A stretch of 64,000 nucleotides of DNA from NORP259 sp041398705 (lineage in GTDB: Bacteria; Planctomycetota; UBA1135; GCA-002686595): the NCBI GenBank assembly GCA_041398705.1, contig JAWKUI010000001.1, positions 372,001 through 436,000 of the forward strand. Direction: 5' to 3'. Each line of letters starts with the position of its first letter. The first letter of the stretch is position 1. Made by a program: the position numbers and the translations under genes. A model generated the notes under the pieces. That model saw only the letters and a list, made by a program, of their open reading frames with translations, was not told the DNA's origin and ran no database searches. Below are positions 29,333-37,810 of this stretch, one piece after another.

Positions 29333-29701
29333 CTAGCGGGCCTCCAGTTCCGGGCCTCCGGCCGAAAATCCGGCCGCCTGCCCTGCCTCAAAGCGGGCCT
29401 GCAGGGTCTGCATGCGGTCCAGCAGCAGGGCGACCTCCTGGCCGAAGGGCGTCAGGTGGTATTCGACCCGCGGGGGAACCTCCGGGAAGGCCTGGCGTTC
29501 GGCCAGGCCCAGGCCGCAGATCTTGCGCAGACGCTCGTTCAGGACCTTGGTCGAGAGCCCCTCGGCGGTGCGCTCGAGGGCGCCGGGACGATTCACGCCG
29601 GCGCGCAATTGGTCGAGCACGTGCAAGGTCCACTTGCAGCCCAGACAACTTTCGAAGATCGCGTAGACCGATTGCGGCCTCGTGCTTCCATCACTTTCCA
29701 T
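29333..29701 (-). CDS. HxlR-family winged-helix regulator with CxxC near the N-terminus
   Basis: A protein of 122 residues from ATG 29701. The HxlR pattern is clear: CKWTLHVLDQLRAGVNRPGA, then LSTKVLNERLRKICGLGL, then the wing EVPPRVEYHLTPFG. Cys19 and Cys22 form FESCLGCKWT; in this family a Cys at this place senses quinones, aldehydes or disulfide stress, and here a CxxC pair suggests a thiol switch. It is divergent from a mini-thioredoxin gene with ~100 bp between starts, which is probably its target. Confidence 0.88.
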   Translation of the reverse strand: MESDGSTRPQSVYAIFESCLGCKWTLHVLDQLRAGVNRPGALERTAEGLSTKVLNERLRKICGLGLAERQAFPEVPPRVEYHLTPFGQEVALLLDRMQTLQARFEAGQAAGFSAGGPELEAR

Positions 29702-29803
29702 TTGGTGCCCCCCTGACCGAAAGGTGCCGGGTTGATGCGGTCTTTTTGGGTTCCAGGATGCGGGCGGACAAGCCGTCCGAACCCCCAAACCAAAGGAAAT
29801 CCC

Positions 29804-30040
29804 ATGCAATCTGCCCGATTCTATCACGCCGGCTGCCCGGTCTGTGTGCAAGCCGAAAACGAACTCGCCACCGCCCTCGACCCCAAGCGTTACTCCGTCG
29901 AAGTGGTACACCTCGGCGAGAAGAAGAGCCGCCTGGATGAGGCCGAGAAGGCCGGGGTGCGCTCCGTGCCCGCCCTCGTGATCGGCGACACCGTGCTGCA
30001 CATCAACCACGGGGCCGACCTGGCGGACCTGCGCGGCTGA
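29804..30040 (+). CDS. Small thioredoxin-like protein with CPVC active site
   Basis: A protein of 78 residues from ATG 29804, preceded by an AAGGAAA ribosome-binding sequence; a longer frame is open but lacks such support. The sequence FYHAGCPVCVQAENELATAL places Cys11-x-x-Cys14 after the first strand, and SVPALVIGDTVLHINHG supplies the cis-Pro loop. It resembles glutaredoxin/NrdH-sized or thioredoxin-family DUF proteins in the cytoplasm. Divergent from the HxlR gene with CxxC, suggesting a small thiol-stress module. Confidence 0.82.
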   Translation: MQSARFYHAGCPVCVQAENELATALDPKRYSVEVVHLGEKKSRLDEAEKAGVRSVPALVIGDTVLHINHGADLADLRG

Positions 30041-30057
30041 TCGAGCCGGAAGCAGCC

Positions 30058-30096
30058 GCGGGGAGCACGGGCGCGAACGGCGCCGGTGCTCCCCGC
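30058..30096 (+). terminator. Hairpin after the mini-thioredoxin gene
   Basis: GCGGGGAGCAC (30058-30068) pairs with 30086-30096, and GGCGC/GCGCC continues the stem inside, with one G-G mismatch and a GAACG loop. It lies 18 bp after the stop. Confidence 0.65.
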
Positions 30097-30121
30097 ATTC
30101 GTGGGTGCCGCGCGGGGCCCC

Positions 30122-30972
30122 TCAGGGCTTCGCGTACGCCTGGACCTCGGCTTCGTGCTCGGTGAGCACCGCTTCGAGGTTGCGCAGGTGGCTGGGTTTC
30201 AGATGGCCTTCGCGCAAGGCGTTCTGCATGGCGGTCAAAGCCTCCCCTGCAGCCTCATTTCCGCCATCGACGAGGAAACTCACCAGCAATCCAGCTTCGA
30301 TCAGCCAGCGCTGCGAATCTTCGACTTTCGCGGGATCCGGTGCGCCTTTCAGGATCTCCGCGACGGGACGAAGCCCCCCGCGGCCTTCGAGGTTCTGCTT
30401 CGACCAGGTGCGCGCCCAGAAGGGGTCCCCCCCGTCGCCGGCGGCCTCCACCGCCTTGTCGAAGAAGTACCGCTCCGCGTAGACCGCAGCGCCGTACCGC
30501 AACCAGGCAGGCATGGCCTTCTCCTGCTCGTATTGTTGCCAATACTCCGAGGGCGAGAATCGGGGCCGGCCCGCGCTGCGCTGGGTCTTTTCGCTCGGAT
30601 CGAGGCCTTCGACAAATGCCAACCCTGCAGCCAAACGCGCCGCGTGCACTGTATTGATCGCTGCAGCGTTACGAATCTGGTAGTTGTCAACGAGTTGCTT
30701 TCGCTGAATCCGCAGCACGTCGCCTTCGCTATAATGTGTCCACGAGCAGCCAGCAAGATCGGCATTTTCGCGAATGAAACACGAGACGCCATTTTGATAC
30801 GTCCGTTGGTGAAATCAGAACGTACAGCCTGATCGCATATGTTACGCTCAGTTGTGTTATGGATCCACGCCGAAGACGCGGCGACAATCCAGGCGTATCC
30901 CGCAGCACCACGGTCATCGCACACGGTGGTCACGCGCAGGTCGAACTCGGATCCGGATATGCCAAGGATCAT
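30122..30972 (-). pseudogene. Frame-broken gene coupled to the esterase-like gene, unknown family
   Basis: The minus-strand ATG at 30970-30972 overlaps the stop of the upstream esterase-like gene (ATGA) and reads MILGISGSEFDLRVTTVCDD on for about 50 reasonable codons. From about 30814 a different frame is open to 30122 and gives a convincing protein (NYQIRNAAAINTVHAARLAAG, MPAWLRYGAAVYAERYFFDK, ending VQAYAKP). Joining them needs one frameshift near 30800-30820. The middle part (30720-30970) is more AT-rich than its surroundings. The open C-terminal part could also start at a GTG near 30718 as a 198-residue protein. No catalytic motif (no HExxH) was found. Probably a degenerate or mis-assembled gene. 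Confidence 0.5.
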
Positions 30973-32759
30973 CCGAGGTAACCATCCGCCTGCTGCCGGT
31001 CTACCCATGCGCCGCTGACCCACCACCGGTCGGCGTCGACCTGGGGGGCATCCTCCGGAGCAACCCAATGGTAGTCCTGCAACAACCACCCCGACGCGAG
31101 CCGCTTCTGCGCCGCCAAGTCCAGCCATTGGCCGGTTTGCGCATCGCGCACCAGGCCCTTGCTCAGCTTCAGGCGGTCATCAGGATGCACCCAATGTCCT
31201 TCGTGGCGCACCCAGCCGCGCTGCTGGGCATTCTGTTCCTCTTGGGTCCAACGATACCGGTCGGCGGCCCACTGCGAAGGGAACCAAGTCCCGTCCACCA
31301 ACACTTGGCCGAGCAATTCTCGCGCCCGGGTGTCGGCCGGATTCAAGCGCGCCAGTTTGCGCAGAAGGAGGAGCGCCTGCGAGTCGCGGCTTTGGCTGCG
31401 GCACCACTCATAGGCTTTCCAGAGTCCCTCGGGGTCGTCTCCGGCCACTTGGAACGTCTCTCTCCAGTACGGGTCGTCGGGGTCGACTTGGGGGACGACG
31501 CCGGGTTCTTTGGGCAGGCAATCCACCACCAACTCGGCGGTGTAGACGCATCCGGCATCGCTGATGCCCCGCGCCCAGCGACGCAGGGTGCCGTCCAGCG
31601 ATCGCTCCACTTCGAACTCCGTGGCGCGTCCGTTGGCGATCACGGTGACCTTCCGGTTGAGGTCCAGCAGGTCGTCGTTGACGTAGATCGTGACCTCGGC
31701 GACCCCTTCAGTCGTTACGGACACGCGGTTCTCCCTGCGGTCGATTTGGGCCGTTCCGTGGGCGCCGTTGGCGATCGGCGCGATGCGGAACCAATACCCC
31801 CGCGGGGGCAGCGGATCCTCCGAGGGTTTGGTGGCCACGGCCACCTGATTGGGAAGGCACACGCGGGTCTTCGATTGCATCCAGTCCCAGATGCGTTTGC
31901 CGTCCACCTCGGCCTCCCACGTGCTCGCTTCGGGGCCCTTCTGACTCAAGGCATCGTGGAAGACACGGGCACCGGCTCCACCGCCCGCCAACAGGACCGG
32001 CAGCGAGGTGAAGTGCCGCGGCGTGACGTCCTTCAGGTTGCCCGAGAGACCCACGACGCCGGCGAAGTGCTGCGGATAGGCGTCCGCCGCGGCAAACGCG
32101 GCTTCCATTCCGGCGCCCGTGCCAACCAGGTAGATGCGATCTGGGTCGATGCGGAATCGCTGTCGGACGGCCCGCAAGCAAGTCAGAACCCGACTGATGC
32201 CACCGGGGACTCCTGCGACCGAGATCGAGTTCCAGGCGGCCGCGTCTTCGGGCATCTCGGGGCTCACCAAGATCGCGGATTGACGCAGGTTGGCAGGTAT
32301 CCAATTGCTGCGCAATTGCCCGCTGGTCCGTTCGCCGGGCTCGGGCAGAGTCAGGATGAGCGGATACCCGGGACCATCATCGCGATACTCGCGCGGTACG
32401 AGGTACGAGTAGCTGAGACCTTCGCGACCGAATTGGGGGGCTTCGATGTGCCCCTTCTCGACTTTGCCCACCTTGATCTTCTCGGAAGGCGCGGGCGGGA
32501 TCCGTTGGATGCAGCGTTGCCAGAGTTTCGGCTCCTGGAGAGACAGATTGAGCCCCGCAGTGACTCTCGATCGGAACTCTTCGATGGCACCTTCGATCTC
32601 GCCGCCCAAATCGACGGCACGCTCGAACCCGGCGAGGGCCTCCGTGAAGGCGATCTCGTCGACGACGGGTTGCTGCAGGGGCCTCGGGCCGGGGCTTTCT
32701 ATGCGCAGCTGCGGCAAGACCGAAGCGGCAAATGCGAGCAGGATCAGGGGGACGAACAT
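30969..32759 (-). CDS. Secreted alpha/beta-hydrolase (esterase/PHB-depolymerase-like)
   Basis: A protein of 596 residues with a signal peptide (MFVPLILLAFAASVLP). The region ~115-300 looks like a poly(3-hydroxybutyrate)-depolymerase-type alpha/beta-hydrolase: SYLVPREYRDDGPGYPLILT at the start, and the nucleophile-elbow position YLVGTGAGMEAAFAAADAYP. The usual GxSxG is GTGAG here: the Ser is replaced by Gly. The enzyme may therefore be inactive, or the catalytic residue may be elsewhere. The C-terminal ~150 residues contain Trp/His-rich segments (WVRHEGHWVHPDDRLKLSKG). Such proteins are usually extracytoplasmic. The following gene is coupled by ATGA but broken. Confidence 0.68.
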   Translation of the reverse strand: MFVPLILLAFAASVLPQLRIESPGPRPLQQPVVDEIAFTEALAGFERAVDLGGEIEGAIEEFRSRVTAGLNLSLQEPKLWQRCIQRIPPAPSEKIKVGKVEKGHIEAPQFGREGLSYSYLVPREYRDDGPGYPLILTLPEPGERTSGQLRSNWIPANLRQSAILVSPEMPEDAAAWNSISVAGVPGGISRVLTCLRAVRQRFRIDPDRIYLVGTGAGMEAAFAAADAYPQHFAGVVGLSGNLKDVTPRHFTSLPVLLAGGGAGARVFHDALSQKGPEASTWEAEVDGKRIWDWMQSKTRVCLPNQVAVATKPSEDPLPPRGYWFRIAPIANGAHGTAQIDRRENRVSVTTEGVAEVTIYVNDDLLDLNRKVTVIANGRATEFEVERSLDGTLRRWARGISDAGCVYTAELVVDCLPKEPGVVPQVDPDDPYWRETFQVAGDDPEGLWKAYEWCRSQSRDSQALLLLRKLARLNPADTRARELLGQVLVDGTWFPSQWAADRYRWTQEEQNAQQRGWVRHEGHWVHPDDRLKLSKGLVRDAQTGQWLDLAAQKRLASGWLLQDYHWVAPEDAPQVDADRWWVSGAWVDRQQADGYLG

Positions 32760-32957
32760 AGGGATCTCGTGGGATTGCGAGGAACGACTCGGGGCAGGAG
32801 CGGGCCCCAGCCTCGCCGAGATCCGGCCGCCGCCCAGGCGCGCACTAGGACCGTAGCCGGGCCACCTGCTGCCGTCACTGCGTTGGCTTTGTTCCTTCGG
32901 ACGGGACGGTTACCCGGACATGGCCGAGCCTCCTCCAACGCCGCCGGGGCGCAAGGC

Positions 32958-33542
32958 TCAAGCAGGCCGGGTCATGTGTGCGCCGAGCATGAATCGCACT
33001 TGGTCGGCGATCGGTTCGGGCCAGGGGCGCATGCGGGCTTCGAGGGCGGTCCAATCGCCGGCGAACAGGGCCCGGGTGGCCTCCTCGAATCCGGGCAGAT
33101 CCCCGCCCTGATCCCAAAGGAAGCGATGGGCCGCTTCGATCGCTGCGCGGCGTGCACCGGCGGGTTGGTCCTCTTTCCGGGCCCGATCCACCAGACGGCG
33201 CAGGGCAGCCGACGCCCCACCGGGCTGGGCGGCGAGCCAATCCCAGTGGCGGGGAAGCAGGGAGACTTCCCGGCCCACCACACCGAGCTTCGGGCGGCCG
33301 GGCCCCTTGCCCTTGGGCTTGCCGAGCACCGGGTGGTGCTCCAGCCGGGCATAGGCCTCGTCGGGAGTGCCGCTCAGATCCAGGTCCAACCGGACCCCGG
33401 ACTGGTTGTCGTAGACGGCCAATCGGGCCATCGGGGCCATGGACATGGCGGTCCGGAGGCTATTGAGCAGGGGTTCAATGGCCCCCCGGGACAGCAATTC
33501 GTGCCCCAGGAACAGGGAATAGGTCGGTTCTGTGGTCTGCAT
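32958..33542 (-). CDS. DUF2239 family protein
   Basis: A protein of 194 residues. The features of DUF2239 are visible: an N-terminal strand region, then a basic segment (GKPKGKGPGRPKLGVVGREV) followed by SLLPRHWDWLAAQPGGASAALRRLVDRAR, and a C-terminal WDQGGDLPGFEEATRALFAG. The family resembles a ribbon-helix-helix or small DNA-binding organisation in its middle, but no function is established. A strong ribosome-binding site (AAGGAG) and a promoter with repeated operator-like elements lie upstream, so expression is probably regulated. Confidence 0.82.
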   Translation of the reverse strand: MQTTEPTYSLFLGHELLSRGAIEPLLNSLRTAMSMAPMARLAVYDNQSGVRLDLDLSGTPDEAYARLEHHPVLGKPKGKGPGRPKLGVVGREVSLLPRHWDWLAAQPGGASAALRRLVDRARKEDQPAGARRAAIEAAHRFLWDQGGDLPGFEEATRALFAGDWTALEARMRPWPEPIADQVRFMLGAHMTRPA

Positions 33543-33557
33543 GGCTTTCTCCTTCGG

Positions 33558-33611
33558 ATATTACCCGGAAGAATCAAAGCCGCAAATGCAATTTATCCGG
33601 ATGATTCAAAG
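33558..33611 (-). promoter_or_regulatory. Promoter of the DUF2239 gene with paired direct repeats
   Basis: On the minus strand, TTGCGG (33580-33585) and TAATAT (33558-33563) are spaced by 16 bases, a good sigma-70 type promoter, with AAGGAG further down before the ATG. Two 18-bp direct repeats, CTTTGAATCATCCGGATA (33594-33611) and CTTTGATTCTTCCGGGTA (33562-33579), match at 15 of 18 positions with starts exactly 32 bp apart (three helical turns). One overlies the promoter spacer: a probable operator pair. The upstream copy overlaps the lepB stop codon. Confidence 0.6.
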
Positions 33612-34724
33612 TGGGCGCCGGCGGGCCCAAGGCCAGAGGATGCGCCTGGCCCGGCCGACGACGCGGCTCCGGTCGACCGGCCCGAGGGACCGGCTGTCCT
33701 CGCTGACGGGGGAGTTGTCCCCGAGGAAGAAGTACTCGTCGTTGGAGAGCTGCAGGCGTTTGCGCACCCCGTGCTGGCCCAGTTGGGTGTAGGTCACATC
33801 CCGATCGATGCGCACGTTCCGGAAGCGCAGCATTGCTCCGGTGCCTCCGAACAGCACCCTCTCCCCGATGCTTCCCAGGGGGCTAGGGGTATTGGCCAGG
33901 TATTCATGACTGAGCACCAGTTGCCCCTGGACCCGGAACTCGATGCGGTTGTCGCAGTTCTGCAGGACCATCGGGATCCACTGCTTCAGGGGCAGGGCGC
34001 AGGCCGCGGTCTCCAGCTTGCCGCGGAAAGAAGGGGGGCGGTACAGGCAGACAAGACCGTGCTCCGCGTGATCGAGCCCCACCCAGATCTGGAAGCTGTC
34101 GGCCCATTCGGTCAATTCGAGCCGCAATACTCCTGTGGGCTGCTCGATCCAGACATCCAGCGAGAGCCGCACATCCCCGACCTCTTCCTGTCCGCGCAGG
34201 ATGCGCCCATCGGGAGTCAATCGGCCGCTGTGCACCCCATCGCGGTACCGCATCATGCCTTGACTGTGGCCAAGCTGGACCGCGGTCGCATCGACCTGCC
34301 AGAAGCCGTCCCCCTTGGACCAGGGATCGACACCCTGGCCGCCGTGCAGGAAGTACTCATCGAGCTTCAGCAGCGAATCATCGAAGATCGGCACCCAGAG
34401 CCCGGAGCGCTCCGGGCGATGGCGATCGACCCACAGGTCGCCGGCATCGTCGATCAGGACTTCTTCATTCGGCAAGCCCGCCAGGCGCTTGACCACCGCT
34501 TCGCCGGCCGTGTTCCGGAAGACCGCCAGATCGTTGCGCTTCAGGTCGCTGGTCCCGTACGAAACCCAGACGCGGTCGCCCGGCAGCAGGGTCGGCTCCA
34601 TCGACGAAGAAACCACGCGATAGAGGTCCCCCACCCAGAATCGCACGGCGAGGCCGCCGCCACCAAGGGCGAGCAGGCACCACAACCAGAGGTGTGCGCG
34701 GCGTTTCCGGGGCTGGGATTGCAT
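33606..34724 (-). CDS. lepB: Signal peptidase I with ~200-residue inserted beta domain
   Basis: A protein of 372 residues from ATG 34724 (twice the size of a minimal type I signal peptidase). It has one N-terminal TM helix (LWLWCLLALGGGGLAVRFW). The S26 catalytic Ser41 lies in SSSMEPTLLPGDRV, the general-base Lys79 in EAVVKRLAGLPNEE, and the conserved box E GDNSPVSEDSR at about 335-345. Between Lys box and box E is an insertion of about 200 residues (e.g. LRLELTEWADSFQIWVGLDH, LVLSHEYLANTPSPLGSIGE) that looks like a LamG/DUF1080-type jelly roll. It removes signal peptides from exported preproteins; the insertion may shape substrate access or bind glycan. Confidence 0.87.
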   Translation of the reverse strand: MQSQPRKRRAHLWLWCLLALGGGGLAVRFWVGDLYRVVSSSMEPTLLPGDRVWVSYGTSDLKRNDLAVFRNTAGEAVVKRLAGLPNEEVLIDDAGDLWVDRHRPERSGLWVPIFDDSLLKLDEYFLHGGQGVDPWSKGDGFWQVDATAVQLGHSQGMMRYRDGVHSGRLTPDGRILRGQEEVGDVRLSLDVWIEQPTGVLRLELTEWADSFQIWVGLDHAEHGLVCLYRPPSFRGKLETAACALPLKQWIPMVLQNCDNRIEFRVQGQLVLSHEYLANTPSPLGSIGERVLFGGTGAMLRFRNVRIDRDVTYTQLGQHGVRKRLQLSNDEYFFLGDNSPVSEDSRSLGPVDRSRVVGRARRILWPWARRRPL

Positions 34725-34883
34725 GGCGGGTCCAAAGGCCTTGGAGCCTGGAATCACGGAGGCAGGTGCGCCTACCGCCTCGGTTCCTTTCACCGGCCTT
34801 GGCCCGGAGACCGATGGCGTCCCGGTGCGGCGAAGGGATGGGGGAGGAACTCGACGGATGACGATGCGGTGCCCCGTCGACCG

Positions 34884-36260
34884 TCAGGGCAACAACAGGG
34901 TCTTGGCGATCATGATGTAGATCAACGAGCCCGTGACGTCGGAAACGCTGATCAGGAACGGACCGGCAACGATGGCCGGGTCGGCGCCGATCCGGCGGCA
35001 GCCCGCCGGAACGACACAGCCCAGGAACGCTGCCCAGGTCACGGCCAGGGCCGTCGCCCCACCGACCGAAAGGCCGAAGGCCGCGATGGGATGGCCGATT
35101 TCGATCCAGGACGCCGCCACCGAGACCGCGATACCGCAGAGCAATCCTACGAAGATGCCCACGGCCAATTCGCCCCCGAGCACGCGCATTTCCCGCTCTT
35201 TCTTGATTTCACCCGTGGCATAACCGCGGATCAGGATCGTGGAGGATTGCACTCCGACGTTGCCGGCGAGGCCGATGATCAGCGGCAGGTAGCGCAGGAT
35301 ATCGCTGAACGAGGTCCCCGTTGTCGGGCCGGCGGCGGCGTGTCCGCCGGTGAAGAAGGCCAGCAACTTGGCACTGGTCATTCCACCGGCCACGGTCAGA
35401 ACCATCAGCGGCATACGCTGACGAACGCGTGTCCAGATCGGCAAGCGCGTCTGTTGGCCGGTACTGGTACCGACGATACGCGCCAGGTCCTCTTCAGCCT
35501 CTTCGCCGCGGATCTCGGACGCATCCTCGGCGGAGATGACCCCCACCAGCGCGCCGCCCTCATCCACCACGGCGAGGGATTGCAGACCGTACCGTTCGAT
35601 CAGGCGCGCCGCCTCCTCTTGATCCGCCTCGACGGGGATCACGAAGGGCTCGACCATCACGTCCTGCACGGTCTCGTGGATGTTGTGCGTGAGGATGTCG
35701 CGGTCGGAGATGTAACCGATCGGACGGTTGTTCTCGTCAACGACGAAGGTGCCGAGCTCGCCTTCGGCATCGTCGCCGAGCTTTTTGATCTCCTTGACGA
35801 CGTCCCCGATGCGCAGGTCCGGGGAAACCGTGACGACTTCGGTCGCCATCACACCGCCGGCGGTATCCGAATCGTGGGCCAGCAGTGCACGCAGCTCCTC
35901 GGCGGTTTCCGCATCGAGACTGGCAAGCACGTCCTCGGTGACCCGATCGTCGGCCTCCTCGAGCAAGTCGGCGGCTTCGTCCGTCGCCATTTCCGCCACG
36001 ACCTCGCGCAGATCGGGCGTCGACATGCGGCCGACCAGGTGGCCGGTCAGCTCGGTGTCCGCGTATTCCAGGATCGCGGCCTGATGCTCGGCATCCAGCA
36101 GCGAGAACACCCGCCAGGCATCATCTTCGTCGGAGTCCCGCAACCACGCGGCCGCGTCGCCGGGGTGTGCATCGCCGAGCAACTGGGACGCCTGCTCCTG
36201 CGAAACACGCAACAGATCGCGGAACTTGTCGCGAGCGAGATCTTCGTTGGAGGACGCCAT
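34884..36260 (-). CDS. mgtE: Magnesium transporter MgtE
   Basis: A protein of 458 residues. Domains in order: MgtE N-domain (~1-140), two CBS domains (~140-265, with VMVEPFVIPVEADQEEAARL), then five TM helices. The pore signature GLAGNVGVQSSTILIRG and the ion-selectivity segment FLISVSDVTGS with its conserved Asp are present. It is a Mg2+ channel gated by Mg2+ binding to the cytoplasmic N/CBS domains. It starts 6 bp after the aspartokinase stop on the same strand. Confidence 0.95.
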   Translation of the reverse strand: MASSNEDLARDKFRDLLRVSQEQASQLLGDAHPGDAAAWLRDSDEDDAWRVFSLLDAEHQAAILEYADTELTGHLVGRMSTPDLREVVAEMATDEAADLLEEADDRVTEDVLASLDAETAEELRALLAHDSDTAGGVMATEVVTVSPDLRIGDVVKEIKKLGDDAEGELGTFVVDENNRPIGYISDRDILTHNIHETVQDVMVEPFVIPVEADQEEAARLIERYGLQSLAVVDEGGALVGVISAEDASEIRGEEAEEDLARIVGTSTGQQTRLPIWTRVRQRMPLMVLTVAGGMTSAKLLAFFTGGHAAAGPTTGTSFSDILRYLPLIIGLAGNVGVQSSTILIRGYATGEIKKEREMRVLGGELAVGIFVGLLCGIAVSVAASWIEIGHPIAAFGLSVGGATALAVTWAAFLGCVVPAGCRRIGADPAIVAGPFLISVSDVTGSLIYIMIAKTLLLP

Positions 36261-36266
36261 CGGGAA

Positions 36267-37604
36267 TCAGGGCTGAGAGGAAACGGTCAGCGGAACGCCC
36301 ACCACGTGCTGGTGGAGGTGGCGCACGGCGGCAGCCACGTGTTCGCGCGGCAGGAGGAAAGCGATGCCGTGGCTGCGGGTTCCGCCTTGGATCTGGTGCA
36401 CGGGGATGCCCAACTCCTCCAAGCCGCGCCAGCAGCGGCGGGCCAGTTCCGGATGCTCGCCGAGGTTCTCGCCCACCACGGCTGCGGAGCCGAGACTACG
36501 GTCCACTTCGGCAAAGGGCGGGAATTGCGCGAGCACTTCTTCGGTCAGCGGGCCGTCTTCGAACCACAACCGCACACTGTCGCCGCCTTGGTGCACCATG
36601 CGGGCCAGGAGTCGAGCGCTGCTCAGGCGCACCAGGGCCGCCGAGAGCTTCGATTGCATGCGCGCAGGCGATTCTCCCGCAAAGCGGACCCCCACAAGCC
36701 GCGCGCGGCTGGTCACGGCGACGGCCCCAGCGCGGGGGATGGATTCGCACAGCTCGCTGCCCGGAGCCGATTCGTCGACAAAACTGAGCACCCGTACGCG
36801 CGGGCCGTCGTGCAGGAAGGAATCCAGCGATGCGGGATGCAGGACCTGCGCGCCTTGGAACGCGAGTTCGCGCGCTTCGGCGACGCTGACCCGCGCGAGC
36901 GGATGGGCCTCGGGCACAATCCGGGGGTCGGCGCTGAGGATGCCCGGCACGTCCTTCCAGAAGATCAACTGTTCGGCCCCGACGGCTTCGGCGACGATCG
37001 CCGCGGTCCAGTCGGACCCGTCCCGGCCAAGGGTGGTGAGGTTGCCGAGGGGATCCTTGGCGAGGAAACCGGTGACGATCGGCACTCCGGGTACGCCGGC
37101 AAGCGCCGGCCCGATGCGTTGCTCCGCCCCTTGGGCCAGTCGCGACCCCCCGGGCTCACCATCGGTCTCGAAACCCAGATCGAACGCATCGACGGGCGTG
37201 GCCGGGACTCCGGCCTGGCTCAGGGCTTGGGCCACGACCCGGGCACTCGCCCGTTCGCCGAAGGACAGTACGCGGTCCCGGATCTCGGGGATCAGGCGCT
37301 GCTCGGCGGCGATGATCCGAAGCAGGCCCTGCATCTCGGCCCAGAGCCGGTCCAGGACCTCCGAAGGAAGCCCCAACTGCCGGCAGATGGTGCGGTGGCG
37401 CAGGCGCAGGGCCTGGCCGTCGGGGTCCCCGGCCAGGGCGCGATCACAGGCTTCGAGCAACTGGTCGGTGACCCCAAAGAAGGCGCTGACCACCACGATC
37501 GGGCGGTTACCCCCATGGGAGAGCACCCTCTCGCACGAGCGCAGAATGGCGGCGCCATCGCGCAGGGCTGCCCCCCCAAACTTCAGTACCCGCACGCCTT
37601 CCAT
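36267..37604 (-). CDS. Aspartate kinase
   Basis: A protein of 445 residues from ATG 37604. It phosphorylates aspartate in the first step of the Lys/Met/Thr pathway. It has VLKFGGAAL at the N-terminus, then LGRDGSDWTAAIVAEAVGAE, FWKDVPGILSADPRIVPEA and ARELAFQGAQVLHPAS. The C-terminal ~150 residues form tandem ACT domains for feedback control. The length and the VLSFGERASARV segment fit the monofunctional LysC/ThrA kinase class rather than the short AK of Bacillus. No other threonine or lysine genes are adjacent. Transcribed together with mgtE. Confidence 0.9.
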   Translation of the reverse strand: MEGVRVLKFGGAALRDGAAILRSCERVLSHGGNRPIVVVSAFFGVTDQLLEACDRALAGDPDGQALRLRHRTICRQLGLPSEVLDRLWAEMQGLLRIIAAEQRLIPEIRDRVLSFGERASARVVAQALSQAGVPATPVDAFDLGFETDGEPGGSRLAQGAEQRIGPALAGVPGVPIVTGFLAKDPLGNLTTLGRDGSDWTAAIVAEAVGAEQLIFWKDVPGILSADPRIVPEAHPLARVSVAEARELAFQGAQVLHPASLDSFLHDGPRVRVLSFVDESAPGSELCESIPRAGAVAVTSRARLVGVRFAGESPARMQSKLSAALVRLSSARLLARMVHQGGDSVRLWFEDGPLTEEVLAQFPPFAEVDRSLGSAAVVGENLGEHPELARRCWRGLEELGIPVHQIQGGTRSHGIAFLLPREHVAAAVRHLHQHVVGVPLTVSSQP

Positions 37605-37810
37605 GGCCCCCAAGATAGCTTGCGGCGAGGGCCCGCAAGAGGCCCCAGGGCGCGGATTTGCGCACTCTTAGCCGCCAGCATCCCGACCCGGGGCACTTGG
37701 CCTCTCAATTTTCGGGCGCCTGGGGAGGAATCGGGGAAAGAACCCAAGTCGGAGCAGCAAGGGTGCCGAAAACGGAACCGTTCGTCCTCACTCCCCAGTC
37801 AATCCATCCA

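Noticed and set aside
30122..30972. Zinc metallopeptidase identity for the broken gene
   Set aside because: The AVYAERYF segment recalls the region after an HExxH motif, but no HExxH or second His is present in any joined frame.
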